NCBI GenBank assembly: GCA_039105265.1
Contig: JAPFFF010000021.1
Span: 1,488,001-1,552,000, forward strand
DNA length: 64,000 nucleotides
Source: Tritrichomonas musculus
Taxonomy: Eukaryota > Parabasalia > Tritrichomonadida > Tritrichomonadidae
Reading direction: 5' to 3'
The notes below the pieces were generated by a model. That model did no database searches. It saw only the letters and a list, made by a program, of their open reading frames with translations, and had not been told where the DNA came from. The translations under genes and the position numbers were made by a program. This document shows, one piece after another, positions 10,820 to 20,798 of the stretch; within the stretch, counting starts at the first letter, position 1, and each line of letters begins with the position of its first letter.

Positions 10820-12859
10820 ATGAGTTTCACAAACAACTCTGCAAAGCTTTCTCGAGCAAATCAACTTAGTAATATCAAAGGAAAAGAGAAAATAATTGAT
10901 GATAAGTTAAAAAAAGCAAGAGAAAAGAGATTTCCAAAAATTAATCAGAACACATCTCCTGTAAAAGACACAACAAACGCTAGAAATACCAAAATACAAA
11001 AAAATAAAAACAAACAAATAGGTGAACTTAAGAGAAAAAATACACAAGCACAGAAAAAGTTGGATTTATATATAAATAATAGCAGTCGAAGTGCCGAAGC
11101 TTCGCCATCGCCTAATAATAAAAATTATCAAAAGTTGTTGAGTGAAAAAATGTCCAATTCAAAAAAATATCCTTCCCGAAGGCGTTATTCACAAAGAACA
11201 ATGATTATAGCTGCATTATTAATTTTGACATCTTTACCTTGTTACAATTTATTGAGAAAATTTGATATTTGGCCAAGTCAAAATGCTGTTAAAGCAAGAC
11301 TTGGTGCATCATATGTTGCTGCGACAGAACAACTTATCAATTTAGATAATTTAAAAGCAACGGTCGAAAATTACAGGAAACAAAATAATGTTGATGGCAA
11401 AATAAAAGCAATACTTGCTACAGATGCTGTCTCGTTAACACCAGAAATTGGCATAAGTAAAAAAGGTCTCGTAACAGGATTACTACAAGAGGAAATTTTG
11501 AAGCAAAGTGAAATGAGAATACTCGAAAGAAAATTCAAAAAATTCGAAGAATACTGTAAGAGTAAAAAAGATGTCACAATTACAGATGCATTCATATATC
11601 ATGTTCAGCCTGTGAATTCGACTTTGCGATCATTCGTTTGCTACATTCATCCATCTACTCAAGGCAAGGCTACAGATCGAGAGGTTGAACTGTTAAAGAA
11701 AATCACAAAGAAACTAGAGCTTGAAGACATTGAAATCATTGGATTTGGTTTTGACGGCGACACAACGTATTCAGCTTTACACAAAACGTACTTTGATGAG
11801 TATTACAAAATGGTAAAGACAAATAATAATTTTAATAATTTTTCAATAGTAACAAAACAATCAATTATGAGCGATCCGCTGCACTTGCTAAAACGTGCAC
11901 GTTACCGACTCTTCTCAGAAAATATACATGCAGGATTGCTAATAAATTCACCTAAATTGACCTTTGCTTCTGTACATGAAATACTTGACATTCCTGAATT
12001 GGTTTTCTCAAATAAGAAGTATACTAAGATGCAAGATTCACTTCCTATCCATTTATTCTCATTTAAATCCTTGATTACTATTTTAAATGAGAATCAAAAG
12101 GATTGGATTACATATATGATTCCATTTTCACTTTTGAATATAGCGTTATCTGAAAAAGATTTAACAATAACCGAAAGAAGATGTTTCATTGAAATTTCAT
12201 TTTATTATTCTTTATTTTATATAGCTGAATCACAAAAGGTTGAACATCAATTACCTCAAAGGAAATATAAAACAAATAATATTCAAATGTATAGTCATGC
12301 ATTAACTTTAGAGCTATGTAACACATGCTTCTCAATATTGAGAGTAATGGACTTTTTCAATGGAACAATAAACTTGAACCGTTTTGGGTCAAACCCAGTT
12401 GAACACATATTTGGATTACTCAGGATGAAATCTAGATATAAAAACTCATTTGAAAAAATGAAAAAAGTTTTTGGTGAAATTGAACTACACAAACAATTAT
12501 TGAATGATCTAGGAGAAAATCAGCCAATAAGTGGAAGGAAGACTTATTATGGACAATCGGTATTTAATATTGTTAATGGAACAAAAGATATCTTCGAATA
12601 CTGTCCAAGAGATATAGCCTTTTCACTTCACATTGCAAATTCATTGCCTTTTGAAAAAATTGAATTTAAAATGAACGATGTCCAATTTCTATTGAAAAGT
12701 TATGATAAAATATTAGACAATTTTTATTCAACTATGAAAGTCATATATCTCAGATTAAATCCAAAAGAGAGGGCTAACAAATTGAATAGCCATGAAATTC
12801 ATATATCTACAGGAAAAAATATCATAAATCGTATTTCAGACAAAAAAATAGTCGAATAA
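10820..12859 (+). CDS. DDE-type transposase, P-element-like
   Basis: This intact 679-residue frame starts at an ATG about 420 bp inside the element. The first 140 residues are very basic (many K/R, with a helix-rich KKAREKRFPK segment), likely for DNA binding. A short hydrophobic stretch MIIAALLILTSLPCYNLL follows at about residue 128. The catalytic region has candidate acidic residues in ILATDAVSLTPE and IGFGFDGDTTYSA, a DPLHLLKRARYRL motif (D-x-x-H-x-x-K, as in P-element and THAP9 transposases), and a late NPVEHIFGLLRMK segment in the position of the P-type terminal glutamate. No THAP zinc finger is visible. Superfamily is tentative; transposase identity rests on the inverted ends and target duplication. 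Confidence 0.8.
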   Translation: MSFTNNSAKLSRANQLSNIKGKEKIIDDKLKKAREKRFPKINQNTSPVKDTTNARNTKIQKNKNKQIGELKRKNTQAQKKLDLYINNSSRSAEASPSPNNKNYQKLLSEKMSNSKKYPSRRRYSQRTMIIAALLILTSLPCYNLLRKFDIWPSQNAVKARLGASYVAATEQLINLDNLKATVENYRKQNNVDGKIKAILATDAVSLTPEIGISKKGLVTGLLQEEILKQSEMRILERKFKKFEEYCKSKKDVTITDAFIYHVQPVNSTLRSFVCYIHPSTQGKATDREVELLKKITKKLELEDIEIIGFGFDGDTTYSALHKTYFDEYYKMVKTNNNFNNFSIVTKQSIMSDPLHLLKRARYRLFSENIHAGLLINSPKLTFASVHEILDIPELVFSNKKYTKMQDSLPIHLFSFKSLITILNENQKDWITYMIPFSLLNIALSEKDLTITERRCFIEISFYYSLFYIAESQKVEHQLPQRKYKTNNIQMYSHALTLELCNTCFSILRVMDFFNGTINLNRFGSNPVEHIFGLLRMKSRYKNSFEKMKKVFGEIELHKQLLNDLGENQPISGRKTYYGQSVFNIVNGTKDIFEYCPRDIAFSLHIANSLPFEKIEFKMNDVQFLLKSYDKILDNFYSTMKVIYLRLNPKERANKLNSHEIHISTGKNIINRISDKKIVE

Positions 12860-12989
12860 TTAATTAATTAAATCAAAAGTTAAAAGATTTAATAAATTAA
12901 ATTAAAATAATTTATTATTTGATAATATATTTTTATTTATAAAAATAAAAATTTTATATAAATAATATAAAATGAATTCAAAAGTTGAT

Positions 12990-13017
12990 CGTTATGGTCA
13001 ATATTTTGACCATAACG
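12990..13017. terminator. Perfect hairpin downstream of the transposase gene
   Basis: A perfect palindrome has 12-bp arms (CGTTATGGTCAA and its complement) and a 4-base TATT loop, about 130 bp past the transposase stop. It stands out in the surrounding A/T-only sequence. It could end or stabilise the transcript, or act as an internal transposase-binding site; the sequence does not decide. Confidence 0.5.
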
Positions 13018-13376
13018 GTTTTAAATTGAAATTTATAAATGAATTTATTGGAAAAATTTGCGCTGATTTTTTTAATTAATATATTTAAATATTTAGATTA
13101 TATTTATTAAAAATCTATATCCAAATATAATTATTTTTCTATAGAAAAATATTTTTAAATCTTCTTTTTATTAAAATCATTAAATAATTTTTTGAAAAAG
13201 TTATATTTTTCAATGTTTTTTTTTTTAGAAAATAATTTTTAATTTATCTAAGAATTTATCAGAAAAAAACAATTTATGAATATGAATTGTTACATGTTTT
13301 ATTTACTATATTTTTAATATTTATAAATTAATTAAAAATCTAAAAAACCATTTAGCTTGTAGTGCTCTGGAGGACT

Positions 13377-14293
13377 TTATTGAGTTTCAGCAAATAGAAT
13401 TCAATATTTTGAGAGGATATTATTGGGACGGAAAGAAAGATTATCGCATTCAAGATTGTATCAGAGAAATATTCAATAAACGACTCGAATATAAGAAACA
13501 GAAGAATCCTTTACAAAATCTCTACAAACTCATCATGAATTCCTGCTACGGCAAAACAATAGAGAGGCCAGTAGATAAAGACTATAAATATCTTCACGAA
13601 GGAGATGAACTCGACAAATATTGGGCAAAAAACTATAACAAAATAGTCGAAGATATTCAGTTAAACAACTCTGACATCCATGCAATAAAGACCCTCAAAC
13701 AAATAGATAATCACTTCAATTTCTCTCTTTTAGGCATTCAAGTTTTGTCAATGTCCAAGAGAATAATGAACGAAGTTATGTGTCTTGCTTTCGATATAGG
13801 CTGCCATATTTATTACCAAGACACTGATAGTATGCATATAGAATCTGCGGATTTACCGAAACTCGAAAAGGCCTTCCGCGAGAAATATAACCGCGAACTT
13901 ATCGGGAAAAATTTAGGACAATTCCATTCAGATTTCCCAGAAATAAACGGCCACAATGAGATGCCTGAATCTATTGAATCATTCTTCTTGATGAAGAAAA
14001 TGTATGTAGATAAACTGCAAGATTCTACTGGAGATATTGACTATATGATACGAGGTAAAGGACTAACTCAAAATTCCATCAAATATAAATTCAATGAGGA
14101 GTTTCAAGGAGATGTTATGAAGCTTTATGAAACACTCTTCAACGGAAATTCCATCACATTCGACCTAACAAAAGGACAACCTTGCTTCGAGATGAATAAA
14201 AATATGACCGTATCGACAAGAAAAAAATTCGAGAGATGTATCAAAACAGACTATGAAAGTGGTTGTATAGACACTTACTTTCGAACAGAGTGA
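13377..14293 (+). pseudogene. polB: Polinton protein-primed DNA polymerase B, fingers and palm-C part
   Basis: The frame carries polymerase motif B (LYKLIMNSCYGKTIERP) and motif C (YYQDTDSMHIE, with the metal-binding DTD), followed by a C-terminal segment with MIRGKGLTQNSIKYKF that fits the lysine-containing KxY region. It is the downstream part of the polymerase beginning at 8675, separated from it by the DNA transposon. The 3' end lies close to the convergent integrase gene. Confidence 0.93.
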
Positions 14294-14322
14294 GAATGAA
14301 GAAGGAGATATTACCCAATATT

Positions 14323-16158
14323 TTAATAGTCCAATTTAAAACGAGGCATCATTTGTCTCATATTTTTTTGGTCCGTTACTTCATACAAACCATTCTTGAA
14401 CCCAACAACTCTATACTTTCCTGGCTGTACATTGGACCTTCTCTTCATCATTCCATCCTTTTCGTTATACAATTTTACCGACATCCCTTTTGGCAAATAG
14501 AATCCTTTACTCGTCATTATGTCATAATTCTCTTTACAGATATTCATCACAATCAACGATTCCAGTTCTTTATCTTCATGAACCATCCTCGGAGACACAC
14601 TTTTCCTGGCATATTTTGAGAGCGTTTTATGAGGTGCGTTATTATATTGCCTCACTAATTCTTCCATTATCGACGGAGTAATTATCCCAATTCCCATATT
14701 GTAAGCCATATCTCTCAGTGTCCTGATGACTCTATCTATCAGTCCCAAAGAACTGTGCATCGGGTCTGTTTTTACCTGTTTTTGCTCCTTTTTCATGAAG
14801 TCTGGATAGTTTCCCATTCTCATTCTTGGTGCAGTTTGCCATTCTATTCCATGTGTCCTATAATAGTTTTGTGCCTTTCTTGAGTTAAAAGAGCCCTCAC
14901 CATCAAACGTCAAGCTCTTTATTACAACGCCAGATTGCAGCAATTTATCGAGGGTTTTCAAGTAAGTATCTGCTGATTTATTATATTTCGCGAATTTCTG
15001 ATGCTTTTCTTCATTTTCTTCTCCAAACAATATCTGATTTACCAACGCAACATACAAATATCTTGTATTGACATTTATCATGACCAAATAACATAATTTA
15101 TCAACAAACATCAAATCAATAATATAGGAATTTCTTGATGAAACTTTATGGAGCTGATACATCTTCGCGTTCTTTTTCAGCGGAAAGTATGATGTGTTCT
15201 CGGCTATTTTGACCTGTCTATCGGGAAACAAACTCTTCAAAGCTCTTATTTTACTCTCTGTTTTGAACCCAATAATATTTTGCTCCAGAGGAATTTCATA
15301 AGCTGTATATGTCGTTGGCTGGAAATAAAATTTATTGACGTATCTATTGTATCTCTCGTCTTCGGACAAACTACTCTCTCCCCAATTACTACTGACTCTA
15401 TTGAATTCCTCTTTATCTAGTAGTCTCTCATGATTATAAACAACAAAATCATTCAATTTATCCGTGAATGTATCTCTCAAAACAGGTCTTTTAGGTCTTT
15501 GTCTCTTTTCCCATTCCTCAATAAATTCGTCATAAATTTGTCGTATATCATCATCTTGAATCACAATTCTTGTATAAACTCTGGGCGTATCTTCAAAGAG
15601 ATATATGTGTTTATTCCCTCCATTTTGCTGAATAAAATCTCTGACAGTACCAAATTGTGGCTTGTTTTTGTTGGTCAATTTTTGTCTGAACAATTCTTCT
15701 TTGGCTCTTTCGCAAGCATCTTTATATCTGGATTCATTGACTCTTTTGATACCTTCTTTTAATTGTTCTATCCTTTCAAAAAGCAAGCTATCGATTCTGT
15801 CTTGGTTGATTCTCAAGAAATTATTTACGTGTTGAATGTCTGTTCGAGTAAAAGCGTGGTTATAAGTAAATTTTCTCCCATGATTGAAGCAATAAGAAGG
15901 ATCAACCATATAGTCCAAATAGTCGTCTAAAGAGTCTATTTTCTGATTTCCTAGCCATTCCAGTATCCTCTCAGCTTTATAATTTACTTTTTGTTGAGGG
16001 TCAGAAAGGCATCTACAAAATATCCGAATTTTATTACTGATAATCAGGACATCCCCGTCAACACCTCTCAACATATCGTCTATCGGCAAGTTTGTTTCCG
16101 ATAAGATATGATTTATTATTTTATCCGAATTATTGTAAAGCAATTTACTGGTATTCAT
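14323..16158 (-). CDS. int: Polinton integrase (retroviral-type, rve fold)
   Basis: This 611-residue protein has a long N-terminal region of about 270 residues, then an RNase H-like integrase core: IDLMFVDKLCYLVMINVNTRYLYVAL (first catalytic Asp region), SLTFDGEGSFNSRKAQNYYR (second Asp region), and SSLGLIDRVIRTLRDMAYNM followed by YNNAPHKTLS, typical of Polinton and Ginger integrases. A small C-terminal beta-rich domain (GKYRVVGFKNGLYEVTDQ) resembles the SH3/chromo-like tail of integrases. It inserts the linear element and makes the 5-6-bp target duplication, in agreement with TTAAT here. It is convergent with the polymerase and divergent from the small gene at 16176. Confidence 0.92.
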   Translation of the reverse strand: MNTSKLLYNNSDKIINHILSETNLPIDDMLRGVDGDVLIISNKIRIFCRCLSDPQQKVNYKAERILEWLGNQKIDSLDDYLDYMVDPSYCFNHGRKFTYNHAFTRTDIQHVNNFLRINQDRIDSLLFERIEQLKEGIKRVNESRYKDACERAKEELFRQKLTNKNKPQFGTVRDFIQQNGGNKHIYLFEDTPRVYTRIVIQDDDIRQIYDEFIEEWEKRQRPKRPVLRDTFTDKLNDFVVYNHERLLDKEEFNRVSSNWGESSLSEDERYNRYVNKFYFQPTTYTAYEIPLEQNIIGFKTESKIRALKSLFPDRQVKIAENTSYFPLKKNAKMYQLHKVSSRNSYIIDLMFVDKLCYLVMINVNTRYLYVALVNQILFGEENEEKHQKFAKYNKSADTYLKTLDKLLQSGVVIKSLTFDGEGSFNSRKAQNYYRTHGIEWQTAPRMRMGNYPDFMKKEQKQVKTDPMHSSLGLIDRVIRTLRDMAYNMGIGIITPSIMEELVRQYNNAPHKTLSKYARKSVSPRMVHEDKELESLIVMNICKENYDIMTSKGFYLPKGMSVKLYNEKDGMMKRRSNVQPGKYRVVGFKNGLYEVTDQKNMRQMMPRFKLDY

Positions 16159-16175
16159 TTTTTATTTGGTAGAAA

Positions 16176-16445
16176 ATGACATCAGAGATGGCCCTTGCGC
16201 AGAAAGTGTCTCAAGAACAGCCCGCTCTCCTCCCTCTCAAAAACTGGCACGGTAGAAAAACTTTCGCCACTCCTACTCTGAAACAACTGAAATCTCGTCT
16301 TCAATATTATCGAAGGATATTGAGCCAAACACCTCCCACGGACCCTAAAAAAATAGCAAAAAGAGAGAAGATTCAACGAAAATATGACAGAGATATGAAG
16401 GTAAGAAATCTGTTGAACAGAGCTGTTAGCAATCTTTACTCCTGA
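16176..16445 (+). CDS. Small basic Polinton protein of unknown function
   Basis: This 89-residue protein starts 17 bp from the divergent integrase ATG. It is strongly basic in its second half (KIAKREKIQRKYDRDMKVRNLL) with a predicted helical region and no cysteines. Not recognised. Its position between the integrase and fibre-like genes and its charge would suit a DNA-binding or core protein, but that is only inference. The reverse-strand frame over the same bases is judged a shadow. Confidence 0.55.
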   Translation: MTSEMALAQKVSQEQPALLPLKNWHGRKTFATPTLKQLKSRLQYYRRILSQTPPTDPKKIAKREKIQRKYDRDMKVRNLLNRAVSNLYS

Positions 16446-16466
16446 AAATTTTTTGTTATTCAAATA

Positions 16467-16973
16467 ATGTCTGGAACTCTCCGACAAGCTCGTATACTGT
16501 CATCAGAAGCAAAAAGCAAGAACAATACATCAATTTCGCAAGAACAGAATACCAATATCCAAATAACTTATCCCAATATCCCTCAACTTAACACCTCAAA
16601 AACAGTCTCTCGTTCCAATAGTTTGTCTGATTTAAAGAACTACAATCAGCTTGACTCCCTCGAGCAAAAAAATAAATTTCTTGAAATGCTCGTTTCTGTC
16701 TATGAGGACAATCCACTAAAAGTGAATGCTTATCTCGTTTGTAATACCACATCTCTCATGAATATGATTAAACTCTTGACCGACGCAGATAAAGTCGAAT
16801 TAGTATTGGACGAAGATATTGCCTGTAATTCCTGTTGTTCCTCCGACAAATTGATATATATTTCGAAGATTCTCATAACGAAAAACAACAAGACAGAAGA
16901 CATGAAATATGCCTACAATGACATCTACTCACAGTTCATAAAATATGGAGTGAGTCTCAAAATATGTATTTAA
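16467..16973 (+). CDS. Polinton protein of unknown function, 168 residues
   Basis: The first 60 residues are polar and likely disordered (many S, N, Q, T). The C-terminal 100 residues look folded, with hydrophobic strands and helices and three closely spaced cysteines (ACNSCCSSDK). It is preceded by TTCAAATAATG, a start-proximal TCAAA motif shared with several genes here. It ends tail-to-tail with the fibre-like frame at 16970, overlapping by 4 bases. Not recognised. Confidence 0.6.
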   Translation: MSGTLRQARILSSEAKSKNNTSISQEQNTNIQITYPNIPQLNTSKTVSRSNSLSDLKNYNQLDSLEQKNKFLEMLVSVYEDNPLKVNAYLVCNTTSLMNMIKLLTDADKVELVLDEDIACNSCCSSDKLIYISKILITKNNKTEDMKYAYNDIYSQFIKYGVSLKICI

Positions 16974-17875
16974 GATTTGAAAATAGCCAATATATGCTCG
17001 TTTATTTTTGCACTTACTTTGCCCACAATACTTTGTTGAATCTTCAAAGTCATGGCATAATCCTCGTCCAAAATCCTTCCGTCATATAGAATTACATCTC
17101 CTATTTGATACAAATTAGCGTCATCGACATAAAATAAATAGTCTCCGTGTGTTGCGAATTTGACGCATCCGTTTTCTGAATCTACCTCTACGATGACACC
17201 AACAAATTCCTTCCATGAACCGTCTATGATTACAGAACAAATACAGTCTGTGGTGTCTTCTGAAGTCGAACTGACGAACATATTTTTTTGGCCAGTTTCA
17301 CTGGACTCAGCAAGGCTGTGTGGGTCTCTTTTATACACATGACCTGATAAAAATACTGGTTTTCCAATCTTATAGTCCGATATTTCTTCGCCCGCTTCTA
17401 TCGGGGCATAATGAGTAATTGTATTTGAGCCGTTTGATGTTATTGTGCCGTTGACAGATAAATTAGAATCAATTTTTGTATTTCTTGCAGTACCAAACAT
17501 TTGAAATGACTGAAATTTATAACCATCAACATATATATCCAAATTCCCACTACCAGTAACTTTTGAAGATTTATATTCAAAATCAGTATTATATACATCA
17601 TTATATCCAAAACTAATTGAAGTAATAACATTAGCATCAACAGAACTATAAAATTTAGCTATATTACTTGCTGGACAAGATATTTCTAACAAACTATTTT
17701 TCTTTATATAACCAGATAAGTCAACAGGTTCTGGAATCTCACTCTTTACTTGGTCAATAGCACGGGTCAATTCTGTTTTCTGAGCAAAATTATCATTCAC
17801 GAAATTTATATTTGGAATACAATATTCGTCATAAACTTCAGGTTCGTATGAATAACTTACAGATTCTAGGTCCAC
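16970..17875 (-). CDS. Polinton fibre-like protein, distal part (301 residues)
   Basis: The N-terminal part has a VDLSGYIKKNSLLEIS segment of the LSGYI type common in trimeric tail-fibre and fibre-shaft proteins. The rest is beta-rich and ends in a compact domain (GKPVFLSGHVYKRD ... CICSVIIDGSWKEFVGVIVEV ... QSIVGKVSAKINEHILAIF) reminiscent of phage and giant-virus fibre-head proteins with a repeated barrel. I infer a receptor-binding or fibre role in a virus-like particle. It lies directly behind the larger fibre-like frame and overlaps its end. Whether these are two proteins or one is open. Confidence 0.55.
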   Translation of the reverse strand: MDLESVSYSYEPEVYDEYCIPNINFVNDNFAQKTELTRAIDQVKSEIPEPVDLSGYIKKNSLLEISCPASNIAKFYSSVDANVITSISFGYNDVYNTDFEYKSSKVTGSGNLDIYVDGYKFQSFQMFGTARNTKIDSNLSVNGTITSNGSNTITHYAPIEAGEEISDYKIGKPVFLSGHVYKRDPHSLAESSETGQKNMFVSSTSEDTTDCICSVIIDGSWKEFVGVIVEVDSENGCVKFATHGDYLFYVDDANLYQIGDVILYDGRILDEDYAMTLKIQQSIVGKVSAKINEHILAIFKS

Positions 17876-20412
17876 AACATAATTACTATTATATCTGAAT
17901 GTTCCACCGTAATAGAAAAAGTATTTTCGCCTTTCTTGTAATGATAATATTCCGCGTCTTCACTATCATACAAATATTCTCCTGAAATATCTTCATTATT
18001 ACAAGAGCCTTTCACAAAAAGTGATGATTTCTTTAACATGTTGCATAAATCTCTATCCAAATTTGTGATATAAGTTCTTTTATCTTCATCATTTGTTGTT
18101 CCATTTACGAATTTTGTAGCGATTGATAATTCTTGAGTTATTTTCTCAGTTGATAATATATCTGTTTTTAACGCATATTTTCCATCCGCTTCTTCCTTTG
18201 AAATATATCCCGACAAATCGACTGTTTTGAGCTGTTTCATATGATTATCTATCAATTTTTTGACTGCCTTTGCTGTAATCAGCTGTTTATTAGTCAGTTC
18301 TTCACCCAACAAAATCGGTTTCTGTTCTTTTGTCATCGACATAATCCAAGCAGCTGAAGGACAATTTTCTGCATATACATCTAAATACGGAACATTTATT
18401 CGAAAATCTTCATACTCTCCGTCTATTTTAATCTCCTCATTGTCATCAACTCCATAGCAAAGATATCGGAAACATTTCTTGTCAAACGCCTCTATTTCTT
18501 CAATAAATTCCAGCGCTGTTCGAATCTCTCTTGGAGCCGCAAGAACATCAACGTCCCGAACTATCGCCTCCGCTCCTTCCGAAACCTCTTCACCAGCAAA
18601 ACAAAAGCTTTTTACCTTTGATATTCCCTTTGCCGCCAACGATAAAAGCGCATTTGGACCGCCCACAAAATTTACTGTGGCACCAGCTATACACACAACA
18701 TCTTTGACATAATCAAACCAATTTGTCTTGTTTTTCATATCGTTTAGTTGTTTTTGGAGGTTTGAATAGAGATTTTGCAGCTCAGATATTCTATTATTTG
18801 CTATATCTACTGTATTTCCCAAAGAATTTAAAACAAAAAGATGAGACTCAATATTTTCCCCAATAACGACGCCAGATGTCTGTATATTACAGTTTGTGTA
18901 TAAAGTACTACATGCCTCAGGTCTTGGAACAACAGAATAATACCCACATCCTGCCAGAAACTCAAAAGTATTTCCTCCTTCTTCATACGAAACATCTGGT
19001 ATCGGAAAAATTACTTCTTTGTCAGAGGGCATATAAAGTATCAGTCCATAAGGAGGATTCCCAATATCTATTCGGCTATTGTAGTGGAAAGGAATATATT
19101 TATAACAATTTTCTGAAACAACTTTATAGCACGATTCTGACTCATAACTGCTATGAGAATACCCAAATTCCGAGACATATTCTATTCCGTTTATATTTAG
19201 ACTTGCCGAAAAATTACATGACTCTTTCTTGGTACATTTCAGTAGAACACTCCAATATCCGTCTTTATCTTCGTATTTTGCCACTTCGCAATCGTTAAAT
19301 GTACAAAGTCCTTTCTCAACAATGACTTCAAAAGGATTTTTGTCGGAATAATTATGTATCCAATTCCTTAGGACGTATCGATTTGTGTCGTTTTGCTCAA
19401 TGAAAATCCCTTGATATGTATGTTTGAAGAACTCAGTTTCTCCTTTGATTGATTTGGAGCCAGGAATATTGTATGACAAATTATTGCCGACCCATTCATT
19501 ATTTTGCTTTGTGAGTTTGAAATCTGTACCAAATACCTCATCATGGAACTCAAAAGTTTGTCCATCTAAGAGCTTGCCAAATTCTTCGGTTCCGGGAATA
19601 TAGCCCCAATCAGCATAATAATATTGTTCATTTTCTGTGGTCCCAAACGACTTCATCTCATAGAAATTCGGTAAAGGAGAAGTATAAAGTTTGAGACAAT
19701 TTTCTGCATCGACGTTATTACATTTGATATTTATGAGTCCAGATTCCTTGTTTGAAATATATTGCTTAACCTTTCCTGTAAAGTTTATTTTCATGAAACC
19801 AGAAGTAAAGAGGTCAAAAGGATTATCAAGAGATTCCTTACTCATATAAATTCGGGCGGATAATTCGTTTTCAATATAGGAAATTACGTTATTTGAGTCG
19901 ACTTTGGGATTCGTAAATTTGCCGTTTTTTGCGTCTATTTTTGCTTCCCCACCAGTCTTGCTGGGGTCTGCTGTGCAGCCGCTTGCTTTGCAAGAGTCTC
20001 CTACAGAGCCGAACGTTGAACAGTTTATTGTAAAAACATTTCCTGAATAGTCAGATGGAATATCTATTTTGATTTCCAAAATATTGTATTCGCCTTTTTC
20101 TGTTTTCGACAAGGAGTTTAAATCAAGGGAATAGGCATCAAGACCATCTTCATATGATAATTCATTAACTGAGCCAGGGGACATTTCCAAAGAGGTTATT
20201 CGTTCTTCATGATTGCTCAGAGCTTCCGCATGGTTGATGAGCTGAGATTTCAGAGAGATTCCTCCCAAATTTATATCTCCTCCAACGGTCAAATCTTGTT
20301 CTATATCAGCTGTTTTGGCGCTTATTTCATCACAATTTATTGAGGAAGGATTCTTTGAACCACCTATAAATGCACCGTCTAAAGCGTTCTGTTTAGTCAG
20401 TATTGCTGTCAT
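17866..20412 (-). CDS. Polinton fibre-like structural protein (848 residues)
   Basis: This is the largest gene of the element. The N-terminus reads like a particle-anchor and shaft start (GGSKNPSSINCDEISAKTAD, then LTVGGDINLGGISLK). A beta-rich middle of about 400 residues contains many cysteines, followed by a coiled coil near residue 545 (ISELQNLYSNLQKQLNDM). Next comes a Gly/Ala-rich hydrophobic stretch (VCIAGATVNFVGGPNALLSL), and near the end the fibre-type VDLSGYISKEEADGKYALKT. The last motif matches the YIS/KxEADxKYA pattern of phage tail fibres. Function as a surface fibre is an inference. It faces the small gene at 20466 head to head with a 53-bp gap. Confidence 0.6.
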   Translation of the reverse strand: MTAILTKQNALDGAFIGGSKNPSSINCDEISAKTADIEQDLTVGGDINLGGISLKSQLINHAEALSNHEERITSLEMSPGSVNELSYEDGLDAYSLDLNSLSKTEKGEYNILEIKIDIPSDYSGNVFTINCSTFGSVGDSCKASGCTADPSKTGGEAKIDAKNGKFTNPKVDSNNVISYIENELSARIYMSKESLDNPFDLFTSGFMKINFTGKVKQYISNKESGLINIKCNNVDAENCLKLYTSPLPNFYEMKSFGTTENEQYYYADWGYIPGTEEFGKLLDGQTFEFHDEVFGTDFKLTKQNNEWVGNNLSYNIPGSKSIKGETEFFKHTYQGIFIEQNDTNRYVLRNWIHNYSDKNPFEVIVEKGLCTFNDCEVAKYEDKDGYWSVLLKCTKKESCNFSASLNINGIEYVSEFGYSHSSYESESCYKVVSENCYKYIPFHYNSRIDIGNPPYGLILYMPSDKEVIFPIPDVSYEEGGNTFEFLAGCGYYSVVPRPEACSTLYTNCNIQTSGVVIGENIESHLFVLNSLGNTVDIANNRISELQNLYSNLQKQLNDMKNKTNWFDYVKDVVCIAGATVNFVGGPNALLSLAAKGISKVKSFCFAGEEVSEGAEAIVRDVDVLAAPREIRTALEFIEEIEAFDKKCFRYLCYGVDDNEEIKIDGEYEDFRINVPYLDVYAENCPSAAWIMSMTKEQKPILLGEELTNKQLITAKAVKKLIDNHMKQLKTVDLSGYISKEEADGKYALKTDILSTEKITQELSIATKFVNGTTNDEDKRTYITNLDRDLCNMLKKSSLFVKGSCNNEDISGEYLYDSEDAEYYHYKKGENTFSITVEHSDIIVIMLWT

Positions 20413-20465
20413 TGTTTAGATAAAACTAAACTCTGAGGTCGTTGCCTTCATTTTTCTCAAAATAA

Positions 20466-20798
20466 ATGCCTAAGACATACTTCATTACCAAGAAATACAA
20501 CAATATTTTGCCCTCAGAATTCACCAATTCATTGAATAAACGATATATTTCCTTCCAATATTGTCGAGCCACCTGTAATGGATATCTGGACGGAGAAACA
20601 GAAATGCATGCTTCATTTATTCAAAGAGATGAGTACGAAGATTCTCTTGTCTGGTACGCCAATTTGACTCCTCCGGACGATAATAGGAAATACGAATTTG
20701 TCGGGACAAAAAGAGAGTTTAGGATATGGTTTACAGACGCAGAAGGGAACGAAATAAAGCCTGACAATTTCACTGTTTTCTTGAAGTTGGAATACTGA
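20466..20798 (+). CDS. Small Polinton protein, possible minor particle protein
   Basis: This 110-residue protein is rich in aromatic and beta-forming residues (WYANLTPPDDNRKYEFVG, then FRIWFTDAEGNEIKPDNFTVFLKLEY). It ends in a likely beta-sandwich strand pair and has no membrane segment. It is preceded by CTCAAAATAAATG. It lies between the fibre-like and capsid-candidate genes, so a minor capsid or fibre-base role is plausible. Not recognised. Confidence 0.55.
   Translation: MPKTYFITKKYNNILPSEFTNSLNKRYISFQYCRATCNGYLDGETEMHASFIQRDEYEDSLVWYANLTPPDDNRKYEFVGTKREFRIWFTDAEGNEIKPDNFTVFLKLEY

Larger units (their letters stand above)
10401..13368 (+). mobile_element. DNA transposon (8-bp target duplication, P-like transposase) inside the Polinton polymerase
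   Basis: The element has perfect 14-bp inverted ends (AGAGCACTACAAGC at 10401-10414 and its complement at 13355-13368). It is flanked by an exact 8-bp duplication GGAGGACT (10393-10400 and 13369-13376). Imperfect subterminal inverted repeats are also visible (TTTTTCTGATAAATT near 10535 against the complement near 13255). It holds one transposase gene. P, hAT and Mutator elements all make duplications of 8 bp or more; the protein points weakly to the P superfamily. The exact duplication and perfect ends suggest a very recent jump. Confidence 0.92.

Noticed and set aside
16182-16487. 101-codon minus-strand frame
   Set aside because: It overlaps the plus-strand small gene at 16176, which has the better start and protein-like composition.
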